Below are positions 56,527-64,000 of a stretch of 64,000 nt of DNA, in pieces. Source of the stretch: Streptomyces sulphureus DSM 40104 (GTDB lineage Bacteria > Actinomycetota > Actinomycetes > Streptomycetales > Streptomycetaceae); the NCBI RefSeq assembly GCF_000381025.1, contig NZ_KB905816.1, forward strand, positions 124,001 through 188,000, given 5' to 3'. A program made the translations under genes and the position numbers. The notes under the pieces were generated by a model. It ran no database searches, was not told the origin of the DNA, and worked only from the letters and a program-made list of their open reading frames with translations. The stretch's first letter is position 1; the number at the start of each line of letters is the position of its first letter.

Positions 56527-57288
56527 TCACAGCCGGGCGGCGAGCGCCGAGGCGCGCTCCCTGAGCAGCGGTACGAGGGCGAGGGCCCGGGTGCGGGTGA
56601 GACGGGTGGAGGGGGCGGAGACCGTGAGGGAGGCCGTCGACGGGCCGTCGGGGGCGGGCACGGCGACGGCGACGGCGTGGACGTCGAGGACGCTCTCGCC
56701 GAGGTTGAGTGCGTGGCCCGTGCGACGGCAGGCGGCGAGGTCCCGCAGGAGCGCCGGCAGGTCGGCGCGGGTGAGCGGGGTGAGGGGGCGCAGGCCGTCC
56801 GGGTAGCGCATCCGTACCACCTCGGCGGGGAGTTGGGCGAGGAGCACCTTGCCGCCTGCCGTGCCGTAGGCCGGGACGTGGTCGCCGGTGCGGGGGGCGA
56901 CGCGGAGGGTGTGGCGGGCCTCGGCGCCGTCGAGGAAGAAGGCGTCGGGCCCGTCGAGCGTCACGAGGTTGGCGGTCTCGCCGCTCTCGTCGCGCAGCCG
57001 GTCGAGCTCGGGGCGGGCGGCGCGGAGCAGGCTTCGCTCGTCGAACTCGCCGCGGGCGAGGGCGAGGAGGGCGGGCCCTGCGCGGTAGCGGCGGCCTCCC
57101 GGCTCCTGTTCGGCGAAGCCGTGCGCCCGGAGCGTCGCGAGGAGCCGGTGCGCCGTGGAGGGCGCGACGCCGAGGTGTGCGCCGACGTCGGTGAGGCGCA
57201 CGGGCCGGCGTGCGCTCAACAGCACCAGCGCGTGCAGGGCGTTGGCGACGGATCGGGAACCGTAGGCGTCAACTCCCTTGTTCCGCAT
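56527..57288 (-). CDS. IclR-family transcriptional regulator
   Basis: This is 253 residues from the ATG at 57288 (MRNKGVDAYGSRSVANALH); an in-frame ATG at 57321 is possible. It has an N-terminal winged helix (LTDVGAHLGVAPSTAHRLLA), then the IclR effector domain with ETANLVTLDGPDAFFLDG and AYGTAGGKVLLAQLP. Divergent transcription from the MFS and benzoylformate-decarboxylase-like genes suggests that it controls them in response to an aromatic acid, as many IclR proteins do. Confidence 0.92.
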   Translation of the reverse strand: MRNKGVDAYGSRSVANALHALVLLSARRPVRLTDVGAHLGVAPSTAHRLLATLRAHGFAEQEPGGRRYRAGPALLALARGEFDERSLLRAARPELDRLRDESGETANLVTLDGPDAFFLDGAEARHTLRVAPRTGDHVPAYGTAGGKVLLAQLPAEVVRMRYPDGLRPLTPLTRADLPALLRDLAACRRTGHALNLGESVLDVHAVAVAVPAPDGPSTASLTVSAPSTRLTRTRALALVPLLRERASALAARL

Positions 57289-57497
57289 GGCAGAAACCGT
57301 AGCGAAGGCGTTCCGGCCCATGACCGGTTCTGCTTGAGTCTTCGCAGCGTCGACGCAACTCCCGCACTACGGGGCCGCTTTCCGTCCTCCGGGACGCCGT
57401 TTCCCGGCAGCGGCGCAGACGTACGGCGGGCGCGCGCCGTCCGCAGTGATGCACGGACCGCTCCACGCGACCACCAGCCGCTCGACCGGAGACCGCC

Positions 57498-58988
57498 ATG
57501 CAGGACGTGCCAGCAGGCGCCCCGCGCCCCGCTTCCGGAACCGCCCCCGCCGCCGAAGGACGCCGTGGCAAGCCGTGGCGCACGGTCTGGCTACTGCTGC
57601 TCCTCGGGTGGACGGTGAGCGCCGCGGACCGGGCCGTGACCGGGCCCGTCGTCACCTGGATGATCAACAACGACGTCGGCTTCCTCGCCGAGGCCGAGCA
57701 TCCGCACGCGCTGGGCGGCCTCGTGGGCGGCCTCTTCTTCGCCGGCTACATGCTCACGCAGTTCCCCGGCGGCTACCTCGGCGACCGGTTCGGGCACCAC
57801 ACGCTCATCGTCGTCAGCCTCGTCTGGGCGGGCGTCACGACGCTGCTCACCGGGTTCGTGGGCGGACTCGTCGCCTTCATCGTGCTGCGAGTCGTCACCG
57901 GGCTCGGCGAGGGCGCATTCTTCTCCAACGACCGGACGCTCGTGGTGACCGTCACGCCCGAACGCGAACGCAGCCTGGGTATGGGCGTGGTGATCACCGG
58001 GCTCGCCTTCGGGATCACGATCGCCACCGTCTTCACGCCGCACTTCGTCAGCCTCGGGAAGCAGGTGCTCGCCGACGAGGAGGCGTGGCGGATGGCCTTC
58101 TGGGTGCTGGGGACCGCCACCCTCGCGGCCGCCGCGCTGCTCGCGGTGCGGTTCCGGGCGCACCTGCGCTGGGCCGCGCTGGGCGGCGCGACGCTGCGGC
58201 TCGGCGGTATCAGCGCGGTCTCGCTGGCGCTGATCATGGCCGTCTACCTGCTCGGGGAGCGCGCGGGGCTGAACGACCTGTGGATCGCGCTGCTCGAGGT
58301 GGCGCTGGCCGTGGTGCTCGTCCTCGCGGTGCTGGTGCGGAAGGGGACCGAACTGCGGCCCGTCCTGTACAACCGGGACCTCTTCCTGCTCTACCTCGCC
58401 AACATCGCGATCCTGTGGAACCTGTGGTTCTTCAGCTTCTGGTCGGTCTCGATCGTGACGGGGGCCGCGCACTCCTCGTTCATGAGCGCCGCGCTCACCG
58501 CGGGGTTCAACGCCGGCGCCGGAATCCTCGGCTTCCCCGTCGGCGGTTGGCTCTCCGACCGCACGCTGCGCCTCGGTTGGACGCGCAAGACCGTGATGCT
58601 CGCCTGCACCGGCTCCCAGGCCGTGCTCACCGTGGCGTTCGCCTGGTACGTCACGGTCGCGTCCGCACCGTCCCTGTGGGTGATGGGGCTGCTCCTCTTC
58701 TTCGCGAGCCTCTTCTTCAACGCACTCCAGCCCGTCGGCCACGCCTGGACCGCGGAACTGGCGACGCCGCGGCTGCGGGGCTCCGCCTTCGGCATGGAGA
58801 ACCTCATCGGCGAGACGGGCGCCGTCCTCGCGCCCGCCGTCGGCGGAGCCCTGCGGGACGCGACCGGGAACTGGTCCACCGCGCTGTGGCTGGACGCGGG
58901 GCTCGTCGCCGGCTGCTTCTGCCTGCTCGGCTTCGTCCGCGCGCACCGCCCCCACCCGAGCAGCGCCCCCGTGGAGGGGGCCGCCTGA
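57498..58988 (+). CDS. MFS transporter, aromatic/organic acid type
   Basis: This is 496 residues from the ATG at 57498, with about 12 hydrophobic segments. The motif-A region reads GGYLGDRFGHHTLIV, and DRAVTGPVVTWM near the first helix recalls the D-R-x-x-x motif of anion:proton symporters. It lies 48 bp upstream of the thiamine-diphosphate decarboxylase gene and is probably in the same operon. A role in uptake of mandelate- or benzoylformate-like acids is inferred from context only. Confidence 0.85.
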   Translation: MQDVPAGAPRPASGTAPAAEGRRGKPWRTVWLLLLLGWTVSAADRAVTGPVVTWMINNDVGFLAEAEHPHALGGLVGGLFFAGYMLTQFPGGYLGDRFGHHTLIVVSLVWAGVTTLLTGFVGGLVAFIVLRVVTGLGEGAFFSNDRTLVVTVTPERERSLGMGVVITGLAFGITIATVFTPHFVSLGKQVLADEEAWRMAFWVLGTATLAAAALLAVRFRAHLRWAALGGATLRLGGISAVSLALIMAVYLLGERAGLNDLWIALLEVALAVVLVLAVLVRKGTELRPVLYNRDLFLLYLANIAILWNLWFFSFWSVSIVTGAAHSSFMSAALTAGFNAGAGILGFPVGGWLSDRTLRLGWTRKTVMLACTGSQAVLTVAFAWYVTVASAPSLWVMGLLLFFASLFFNALQPVGHAWTAELATPRLRGSAFGMENLIGETGAVLAPAVGGALRDATGNWSTALWLDAGLVAGCFCLLGFVRAHRPHPSSAPVEGAA

Positions 58989-59035
58989 CCGAGTCCCGCC
59001 GAGCGGGCACCCGACGACGACCGAGGAGAGCACCC

Positions 59036-60640
59036 TTGCGCAGCGTTCGCGACGCCGCCTTCGACGTCCTGCGGCAGCACGGCATGACCACGCTCTTCGG
59101 CAACCCGGGCTCGACCGAGGTACCGCTCCTCACGGACCTCCCGCCCGACCTGCAGCTCGTACTGGCGCTCCACGAGGGCTCCGTGGTGGGCGCCGCCACC
59201 GGCTGGGCCCTCGTGCGGGACGAGCCGGCGCTCGCGCTGCTGCACACGACGGCAGGGCTCGGCAACGCGGTGGGGGCGCTCGCCACGGCGCGGGTCAACC
59301 GGGCGCCCGTCGTCGCCGTCGTGGGACAGCAGGACCGGCGGCACCTCGCCCAGGAGCCGTTCCTCGCGGGGAAGTTGGAGGGTCTCGCGGGTGAGTACCC
59401 GCTGAGCACGGAGACTCCGCCGCGGGCGCAGGACGTGCCGGGGGCGCTCGCGCGCGCCGCGCACACGGCGCGCGTCGGGCGGGGTCCCGCGCTCGTCGTC
59501 GTGCCCTCAGGCGACTGGGCGGAGCCCGCCGAGGAGCTGCCGCTCCCCTCCCCCGCCGTGCTGCGCACCGCCGTCGGCGCGGACGCGTCGGCCGCCGCCG
59601 AGTTGGCGGCGATGCTCGCACGTGCGCACTCGCCCGCGCTGCTCGTGGGCGCGGGCGCGGACCGCTCCGAGACGTGGGCGGCGCTCGTCGAGGTGGCGGA
59701 GCGGCTCGGATGCCCCGTCGTCCAGGAGCCGTTCGGCGCCCGCGCCGGGTTCCCGCAGGACCACCCGTGCTTCGCCGGGCACCTCCCCGCCGACCGCGGC
59801 CGGCTGCGCGAGGTGCTCGCCGCGTACGACCTCGTCGTCGCGGTGGGTGCTCCGGTGGTCCGCCAATACCCCTACGAGGAAGGCGCGTTGGCGCCGCCCG
59901 GAACGCGACTGGCCCTCGTCACGGACGACTTGGCCGAGGCGCGACGCTCCCCCGCCGCACTCGCCTACCTCGCCCCGCTCGCGGAGTTCACCGCCGCGCT
60001 CGCCGCCGCACTCCCGGCGCGTGCGGGCCGCCCGTTGCCGCGTACGGCCGCACGCCCCGCGCCGCCACCGCCGCCCCGCGACGGGTGCCCGCTGCACGCC
60101 CGGCATGTGCTCGCGGCGCTGGCGGAGCGGCTGCCTGCGGAGACGGTGCTCGTCGAGGAGGCCCCTTCCGATCGCCCCGAACTCCACGCACGCGTACCGG
60201 CGCGCGCCCCGCTCGGCTTCCTCAGCGCGGCGATGGGCGGCCTGGGCTTCGCACTTCCCGCCGCAGTCGGCGTGCGGATGGGGGCACCGCGGCGTCCCGT
60301 CGTCGCCGTGGTCGGGGACGGCTCCTCGCTCTACCAGATCCAGGCACTGTGGACCGCCGCGCACTACGGGGTCGGCGTCCTCGTCGTCGTCTTCGCCAAC
60401 GGCGGCTACCGGGTGCTCGACCGGCTCGCCGAGCGCGAGGGGGGCGAGCCGCCGTGGCCCTCGCTCCGCGGGGTGGACGTCGCCGGGCTCGCCCGCTCGC
60501 TGGGGTGCGAGGCCCGCCGCGTCGAGCAACACGGCGCCCTGGAGCGCGAGTTGGACGCTACCGTGCCCGGACTCGCGGGGCGGGAGGGCCCGTTGGTACT
60601 GGAGGTCGCCGTCGGGGTGGAGCGGGATTTCCGGCCCTGA
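59036..60640 (+). CDS. mdlC: Thiamine-diphosphate decarboxylase, benzoylformate-decarboxylase-like
   Basis: This is 534 residues starting at a TTG (59036) with GAGGAG 9 bp upstream. GNPGSTEVPLL and LHEGSVVG include the Ser and Glu of the active site (Glu of the ThDP aminopyrimidine contact), HTTAGLGNA holds a His at the place of His70 of the Pseudomonas enzyme, and VVGDGSSLYQIQALWTAAHY is the Mg-ThDP motif. The mandelate-pathway enzyme turns benzoylformate into benzaldehyde and CO2. Neighbouring MFS and IclR genes support aromatic-acid use; no mandelate dehydrogenase or racemase gene is visible here. Related 2-oxo-acid decarboxylases remain possible. Confidence 0.88.
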   Translation: MRSVRDAAFDVLRQHGMTTLFGNPGSTEVPLLTDLPPDLQLVLALHEGSVVGAATGWALVRDEPALALLHTTAGLGNAVGALATARVNRAPVVAVVGQQDRRHLAQEPFLAGKLEGLAGEYPLSTETPPRAQDVPGALARAAHTARVGRGPALVVVPSGDWAEPAEELPLPSPAVLRTAVGADASAAAELAAMLARAHSPALLVGAGADRSETWAALVEVAERLGCPVVQEPFGARAGFPQDHPCFAGHLPADRGRLREVLAAYDLVVAVGAPVVRQYPYEEGALAPPGTRLALVTDDLAEARRSPAALAYLAPLAEFTAALAAALPARAGRPLPRTAARPAPPPPPRDGCPLHARHVLAALAERLPAETVLVEEAPSDRPELHARVPARAPLGFLSAAMGGLGFALPAAVGVRMGAPRRPVVAVVGDGSSLYQIQALWTAAHYGVGVLVVVFANGGYRVLDRLAEREGGEPPWPSLRGVDVAGLARSLGCEARRVEQHGALERELDATVPGLAGREGPLVLEVAVGVERDFRP

Positions 60641-60659
60641 CGACCGGCCCCGCGGGCCG

Positions 60660-61445
60660 CTATGCGGGCGTCAGAGGACGTCCGGCCTCGACGCCCTCCA
60701 ACTCGACGCGGGTGACGACCGGTTGGGGCACGCCCGGCGAAATCGGCCGGGCGGCCGTCCGCGCCGCCGCGTGCAGCGGCCGGGCGACGGCGAGGAGCAG
60801 GGCGATCTGCGCGCAGAGGAGGAGGCGCTGGACGATGCCGCGCTCCGGGAACCAGGAGAGCATGTCGGCCGCCGCCGAGGCGGGCCAGAGCACCCGTACG
60901 TGAGCGACGGCGAAGACCGCGATGCCCCACCACGTGACGACCGCCCACCCGGTGAGGCGCCGCCCGGTCCGCTCCCACCCGTCCGTCCCGCGCAGCCGCC
61001 GCGCGAGCAGCGACCCGGCCACCGCGAGCGCCGCGAAAGCGGTACCGGCCGCGTACCTGTGGATGAACCCCGTTGCCGTGTGCGGGGTTTCGGGGTCGGT
61101 GGGGAAGAGCGCGGTGGCGGCGAAGGCGGCGACGCTCACCGCGAGCGCGGCGCGCAGGAGCGGCGTGCGCGCCGCCGGCAGCAGCCGCCCCAGCGAGGCG
61201 CCGAGTGCTCCGACGGCGACCGCCATGGCGAGGACGGCGGCCGTGAAGAAGCCGGCCGTGACCGGGCTGAGCGCGTAGCTGCTGAGGACGTCGTGGAGCG
61301 GCGAGTACCCGGGGTGCAGGTGGAGCGCGCCCATCAGGAGCAGCGCCGCGACGGGCGCGGCGAGCGCGAGACGCGTCGGGCCCTGTGCCGCCCGCGGGTC
61401 CGGGCACGGGTGTGCGGAAGGGCGCGGTTCGGAACCGTCGCTCAT
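60660..61445 (-). CDS. DUF998-type membrane protein
   Basis: This is 261 residues from the ATG at 61445. About six hydrophobic segments are visible. LHPGYSPLHDVLSSYALSP near the first loop is the hallmark of DUF998 proteins, and ATALFPTDPETPHTATGFIHRYAAG in the middle is also conserved. Function is unknown. It ends 20 bp from the convergent decarboxylase stop. Confidence 0.85.
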   Translation of the reverse strand: MSDGSEPRPSAHPCPDPRAAQGPTRLALAAPVAALLLMGALHLHPGYSPLHDVLSSYALSPVTAGFFTAAVLAMAVAVGALGASLGRLLPAARTPLLRAALAVSVAAFAATALFPTDPETPHTATGFIHRYAAGTAFAALAVAGSLLARRLRGTDGWERTGRRLTGWAVVTWWGIAVFAVAHVRVLWPASAAADMLSWFPERGIVQRLLLCAQIALLLAVARPLHAAARTAARPISPGVPQPVVTRVELEGVEAGRPLTPA

Positions 61446-61541
61446 GGGCTCTCCCCCTGGTGGAAGCATCGTCGAGGCTTCCACTCTCCGCCGGCCGGGG
61501 TGCCCGCTGCGATGGTGTGACCATGCCTTGTGGAGCTGGTG

Positions 61542-61569
61542 CCGGCCCCACCCTTAAGGGTGGGGCCGG
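61542..61569. terminator. 28-bp perfect palindrome, terminator of the secreted dehydrogenase gene
   Basis: The two halves CCGGCCCCACCCTT and AAGGGTGGGGCCGG are perfectly complementary with no spacer, so the transcript folds into a 12-bp stem with a TTAA loop. It lies 71 bp past the stop of the minus-strand gene ending at 61640 and 97 bp before the DUF998 start. Confidence 0.75.
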
Positions 61570-61639
61570 ACGCCGCACGGTGGTGCGAGCACCACCGCGC
61601 GATCCCCGCCGCCCGGCCGTGCGGTGGCGGGGCGGCGGT

Positions 61640-62833
61640 TCAGCCTTCGGTGCCGGCCTCTTCGAAGCCGACGGCGTAGAGCCCGCCTGACTCGGTGACG
61701 ACGTACTGCTCGCCCTTCTCGGACGTGCCCAACGCCGTGGGGGCTTCGGGGAGTTCGCCGATCGTGGCGCTCTCGTACCCCTCGGAGGTCTCGCGGACGG
61801 CGAAGGCCGTGGCCGAGCAGTAGTCCGTGGCGAGGTAGACGCCGTCGGCGAGGTCCGCGTACTGCTCGCCGCGGTAGACGTGGCCGCCGATGATGGCGCA
61901 ACCGTCCTCGTTGGTGGCGTAGGTGAAGACGGGATCGACGTACTCCTCGCCGTCGCGGCAGCGCGTCTCGTCGTAGACCTCGGTGCCCTCGTAGCAGGAC
62001 CAGCCGAGGTTGGCTCCCGCCTGGTCCGCGGCGAGGTGGTCGACCTCCTCCCAGGCGTTCTGCCCGACGTCGCCGATCCACAGCGAGTCGTCGGCGGTGT
62101 CGAGGGAGAACTTCCACGGGTTCCGCAGGCCGTACGTCCAGATCTCCGAGCGGGCCTCCGAGTCGTCGACGAAGGGGTTGTCCTCCGGGACGCAGTACGG
62201 CTGCTCGCCGCACTGCTGCGAGGGGTCGATGCGCAGGATCTTGCCGAGGAGCGTGTCGGTGGACTGCGCGTTGTCGTCCGGGTCGCCGGCCATGCCGCCG
62301 TCGCCGATGCCCCAGTGGAGCAACCCTTCGCTGTCGAAGGCGAGTTGGCCGCCGTTGTGGTTGGCGGCGAGGTGCTCGTGCTGGAGCAGCACCTCGTGGC
62401 TGTCGTCGTCGAGGCCGTGCCTGGCGAGGGTGACGGCGCCGTCCTCGACGGCCGTGTAGGCGACGTAGACCTCGTGGGTATCGGCGAAGTCGGGGCCCGT
62501 GGCGACGCCGAGGAGGCCGCGTTCGCTGCTCTCCGAGGTGACCAAGTCGCTGATGTCCAGGAGGGGTTGCTCGGCGAGTCCGGTGTCGGGGTGGTAGCTG
62601 CGGACCGTTCCCTTCTTCTCGGTGACGAGGAGGTCTCCGCTGCCGTCGCCGGCTCCCGTGAGCGCCGTCGGGAAATCGAGGCCCGAGGCGGCCTCCGTCG
62701 CCGTGGCGTTCAGCGAGTCCAACGGTACGTCCGCGGCGGCCTGTTGGGCCTGCGCCGTGAAGCCCGCGGCGACGAGGGCCGCGGCCGCGCCGAGGGTGAG
62801 CAGAGATCGGCCGGTGCGATGGTGCCGTGGCAT
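61640..62833 (-). CDS. Secreted glucose/sorbosone-dehydrogenase-like beta-propeller
   Basis: This is 397 residues from the ATG at 62833 with GGAG upstream; an in-frame ATG at 62863 would add 10 residues. A signal peptide (MPRHHRTGRSLLTLGAAAAL and on to QAQQAAA) precedes a six-bladed propeller of the GSDH/HHIP type: LLGVATGPDFADTHEVYVAY, NHNGGQLAF with the conserved His, GLLHWGIGDGG and YGLRNPWKFSLD. Members use PQQ to oxidise sugars in some bacteria, but many actinomycete homologues have no proven activity. Several Cys pairs suit an extracytoplasmic protein. Confidence 0.88.
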   Translation of the reverse strand: MPRHHRTGRSLLTLGAAAALVAAGFTAQAQQAAADVPLDSLNATATEAASGLDFPTALTGAGDGSGDLLVTEKKGTVRSYHPDTGLAEQPLLDISDLVTSESSERGLLGVATGPDFADTHEVYVAYTAVEDGAVTLARHGLDDDSHEVLLQHEHLAANHNGGQLAFDSEGLLHWGIGDGGMAGDPDDNAQSTDTLLGKILRIDPSQQCGEQPYCVPEDNPFVDDSEARSEIWTYGLRNPWKFSLDTADDSLWIGDVGQNAWEEVDHLAADQAGANLGWSCYEGTEVYDETRCRDGEEYVDPVFTYATNEDGCAIIGGHVYRGEQYADLADGVYLATDYCSATAFAVRETSEGYESATIGELPEAPTALGTSEKGEQYVVTESGGLYAVGFEEAGTEG

Positions 62834-63068
62834 AGCGACTCCAGGGTGGGGGTGCGTTCTCATGACACGTGCACTGCGAAGGTCGCGGTGTGGCGGAAGG
62901 GGGCCGACGTGAGGGCGGGTCACCCCTGCGACACCGGACGTGACGGGGGACGCTAGTCGCTGCTGCCGTGTCGCACCAGGGCGAGAACACGCCTCGCGCC
63001 GCCGGTCCGCGGCGCGTTTCGCTTGGTCGGCGGACGGCTCCGAGCGGGGTGCGGCATGCAGCCGCGGA
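62834..63068. other. Intergenic region
   Basis: These 235 bp carry the upstream region of the propeller gene and the 3' flank of the pdxH-like gene. I see no gene or strong hairpin. Confidence 0.5.
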
Positions 63069-63725
63069 CTACGCCCAGAGCAGCCCGCGCTCCCAACTGC
63101 CGCCCGTGTTCCGGCGGTAGAGGAGCCGGGTGTGGTGGCGTTCGCGGTCGCCCTGCCAGAACTCCACCGTCTCGGGGCGCAGGGCGTAGAGGGTCCAGTC
63201 GGGGGCGACGAGGTCCGGGCCCGCGGCGAGCCGCGAGCGGGCCTCGGCGAGCGCAGCCCGGCGCTCGGCCTCCGAGATGAGGGCATGCGACTGGCGGCCC
63301 AGCAGCGCCTCGGCGCGGGCGTCGGCGCCGCGCGCGCGGAAGTCCGCCGCACTGCGCTCGGCGCCTGCGGAGGCCACGGGGCCGCGCAGACGCACCTGCC
63401 GGGCGAGCCGGGGCCAGTGGAAGGAGAGCGCCGCGAAGGGGCGGCCGTCGAGCTCGCGGCCCTTGGGGCTGCGCGCCGAGGTGGCGAACTGCCAACCCTC
63501 CTCGTCGGCGTCCTTGAGGATCAACACCCGGCTCGACGGCCTGCCTTCGGCGTCGGCCGTGGCGAGCGTCATGGCGTGCGGCTCCGGGACACCGGCGTCG
63601 ACTGCCGCGTGGAGCCACTCGGTGAAGAGTTCCAGCGGGGAAGCCGGCGCCGACGAGGCGTCGAAGGAGGGGAGTTCGCCCTCGAAGACGGGCAATGCGC
63701 GGAGGACATCGCGCAGTCCGGTCAC
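63069..63725 (-). CDS. pdxH: Pyridoxamine 5'-phosphate oxidase
   Basis: This is 218 residues from the GTG at 63725, preceded by GAGGGGGAG. It is the FMN-binding split barrel of the last step of vitamin B6 salvage: PHAMTLATADAEGRPSSRVLILK and SARSPKGRELDGRPFAALSFHW bind FMN, QVRLRGPV and RPETVEFWQGDRERHHTRLLYRR form the substrate side. Its length is normal. The enzyme oxidises pyridoxine or pyridoxamine 5'-phosphate to pyridoxal phosphate. Confidence 0.95.
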   Translation of the reverse strand: MTGLRDVLRALPVFEGELPSFDASSAPASPLELFTEWLHAAVDAGVPEPHAMTLATADAEGRPSSRVLILKDADEEGWQFATSARSPKGRELDGRPFAALSFHWPRLARQVRLRGPVASAGAERSAADFRARGADARAEALLGRQSHALISEAERRAALAEARSRLAAGPDLVAPDWTLYALRPETVEFWQGDRERHHTRLLYRRNTGGSWERGLLWA

Positions 63726-63768
63726 GGTCTCCCCCTCGCCTCGCCGGGTTGGCAAGGCTACACGCGGC

Positions 63769-63990
63769 TCAGGTGCGGTGCTCCTCCACGCCGAGGCCGA
63801 GCGCCTCCGCCACCTCCTGGGTGTTGCGGTACGTACGCCCGACGGGTAGCTGTGCGGCGAGCTCCAGCAGCGCGTCGGGGGCGTGGTTGCCGCGGAGCGT
63901 GCCGAGGAGCTGCTCGCGGTCGGCCGGGTACGCGCCGGTGCCGAGGAAGCGGGCGAGGTCGTAGCGGAGGGCGACGTCCTCGGGCGTCAT
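63769..63990 (-). CDS. DUF2795-type small protein
   Basis: This is 73 residues from the ATG at 63990, close to the window edge. The N-terminal part PEDVALRYDLARFLGTGAYP matches the short DUF2795 pattern (two or three helices), and the middle reads ADREQLLGTLRGNHAPDALLEL. These proteins are common in actinomycetes; function unknown. It lies 43 bp upstream of the pdxH-like gene on the same strand. Confidence 0.75.
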   Translation of the reverse strand: MTPEDVALRYDLARFLGTGAYPADREQLLGTLRGNHAPDALLELAAQLPVGRTYRNTQEVAEALGLGVEEHRT

Positions 63991-64000
63991 CCCGGGAGGC

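Noticed and set aside
57446..59035. Upstream extension of the decarboxylase frame over the MFS gene
   Set aside because: The MFS protein reads in another frame with clear membrane segments. The decarboxylase family N-terminus begins at the TTG at 59036.

Overview
This window is high-GC (about 70% or more by eye) actinomycete chromosome, most likely Streptomyces or a close relative. The support is strong G/C bias at third codon positions, many GTG starts, modular type I PKS genes with docking segments, a LAL-type LuxR regulator, and a bla locus laid out like that of Streptomyces cacaoi. Everything here is read by eye from the sequence; no homology search was run.

Left part (1-38.3 kb): one edge of a type I polyketide gene cluster. 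Four plus-strand PKS genes lie almost end to end. They are a 5'-truncated AT-KR-ACP module, a KS-AT-KR-ACP module, a KS-AT-KR-ACP-TE module and a fully reducing KS-AT-DH-ER-KR-ACP module. A fifth single-module gene (KS-AT-KR-ACP) converges on them from the minus strand. Around it are a small ferredoxin, an NAD(P)H-binding reductase, a cytochrome P450, an MFS exporter, a type II thioesterase, a crotonyl-CoA carboxylase/reductase and a LAL regulator. Last comes a 992-residue fusion of an EPSP-synthase-like domain with an acyl-CoA ligase. This fusion resembles the J/K pair of cyclohexanecarboxylate starter pathways (phoslactomycin, ansatrienin, asukamycin), so I infer a shikimate-derived carbocyclic acid starter. 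The crotonyl-CoA carboxylase/reductase plus an AT with a VAGH motif suggest that one extender unit is an alkylmalonyl-CoA such as ethylmalonyl-CoA. The loading module and any remaining starter-pathway genes would lie left of the window. The same 16-bp G-rich repeat, TAGGGG-N4-TAGGGG or a close variant, sits in three control regions of the cluster and is a candidate regulator site.

Middle (38.3-49.5 kb): a tRNA-Pro(GGG) gene with a strong hairpin after it marks the change from cluster to household-type genes. Next come a GNAT acetyltransferase coupled to an XRE-TPR regulator, an RsbW-like ATPase, and a stress and DNA-repair stretch: Dps, a DJ-1/PfpI protein, Ku, a Rieske membrane protein, a Nei/Fpg glycosylase, a zinc alcohol dehydrogenase and an ATP-dependent DNA ligase. 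Ku and the ligase are the core of bacterial non-homologous end joining.

Right (49.5-64 kb): a compact Mrp-type cation/proton antiporter operon whose gene order matches the antiporter module of archaeal Mbh hydrogenases. Then a beta-lactamase locus (lipoprotein class A enzyme, divergent LysR activator and a coupled penicillin-binding-like protein), an IclR / MFS / benzoylformate-decarboxylase-like group, a DUF998 membrane protein, a secreted glucose/sorbosone-dehydrogenase-like beta-propeller, pyridoxamine 5'-phosphate oxidase and a DUF2795 protein.
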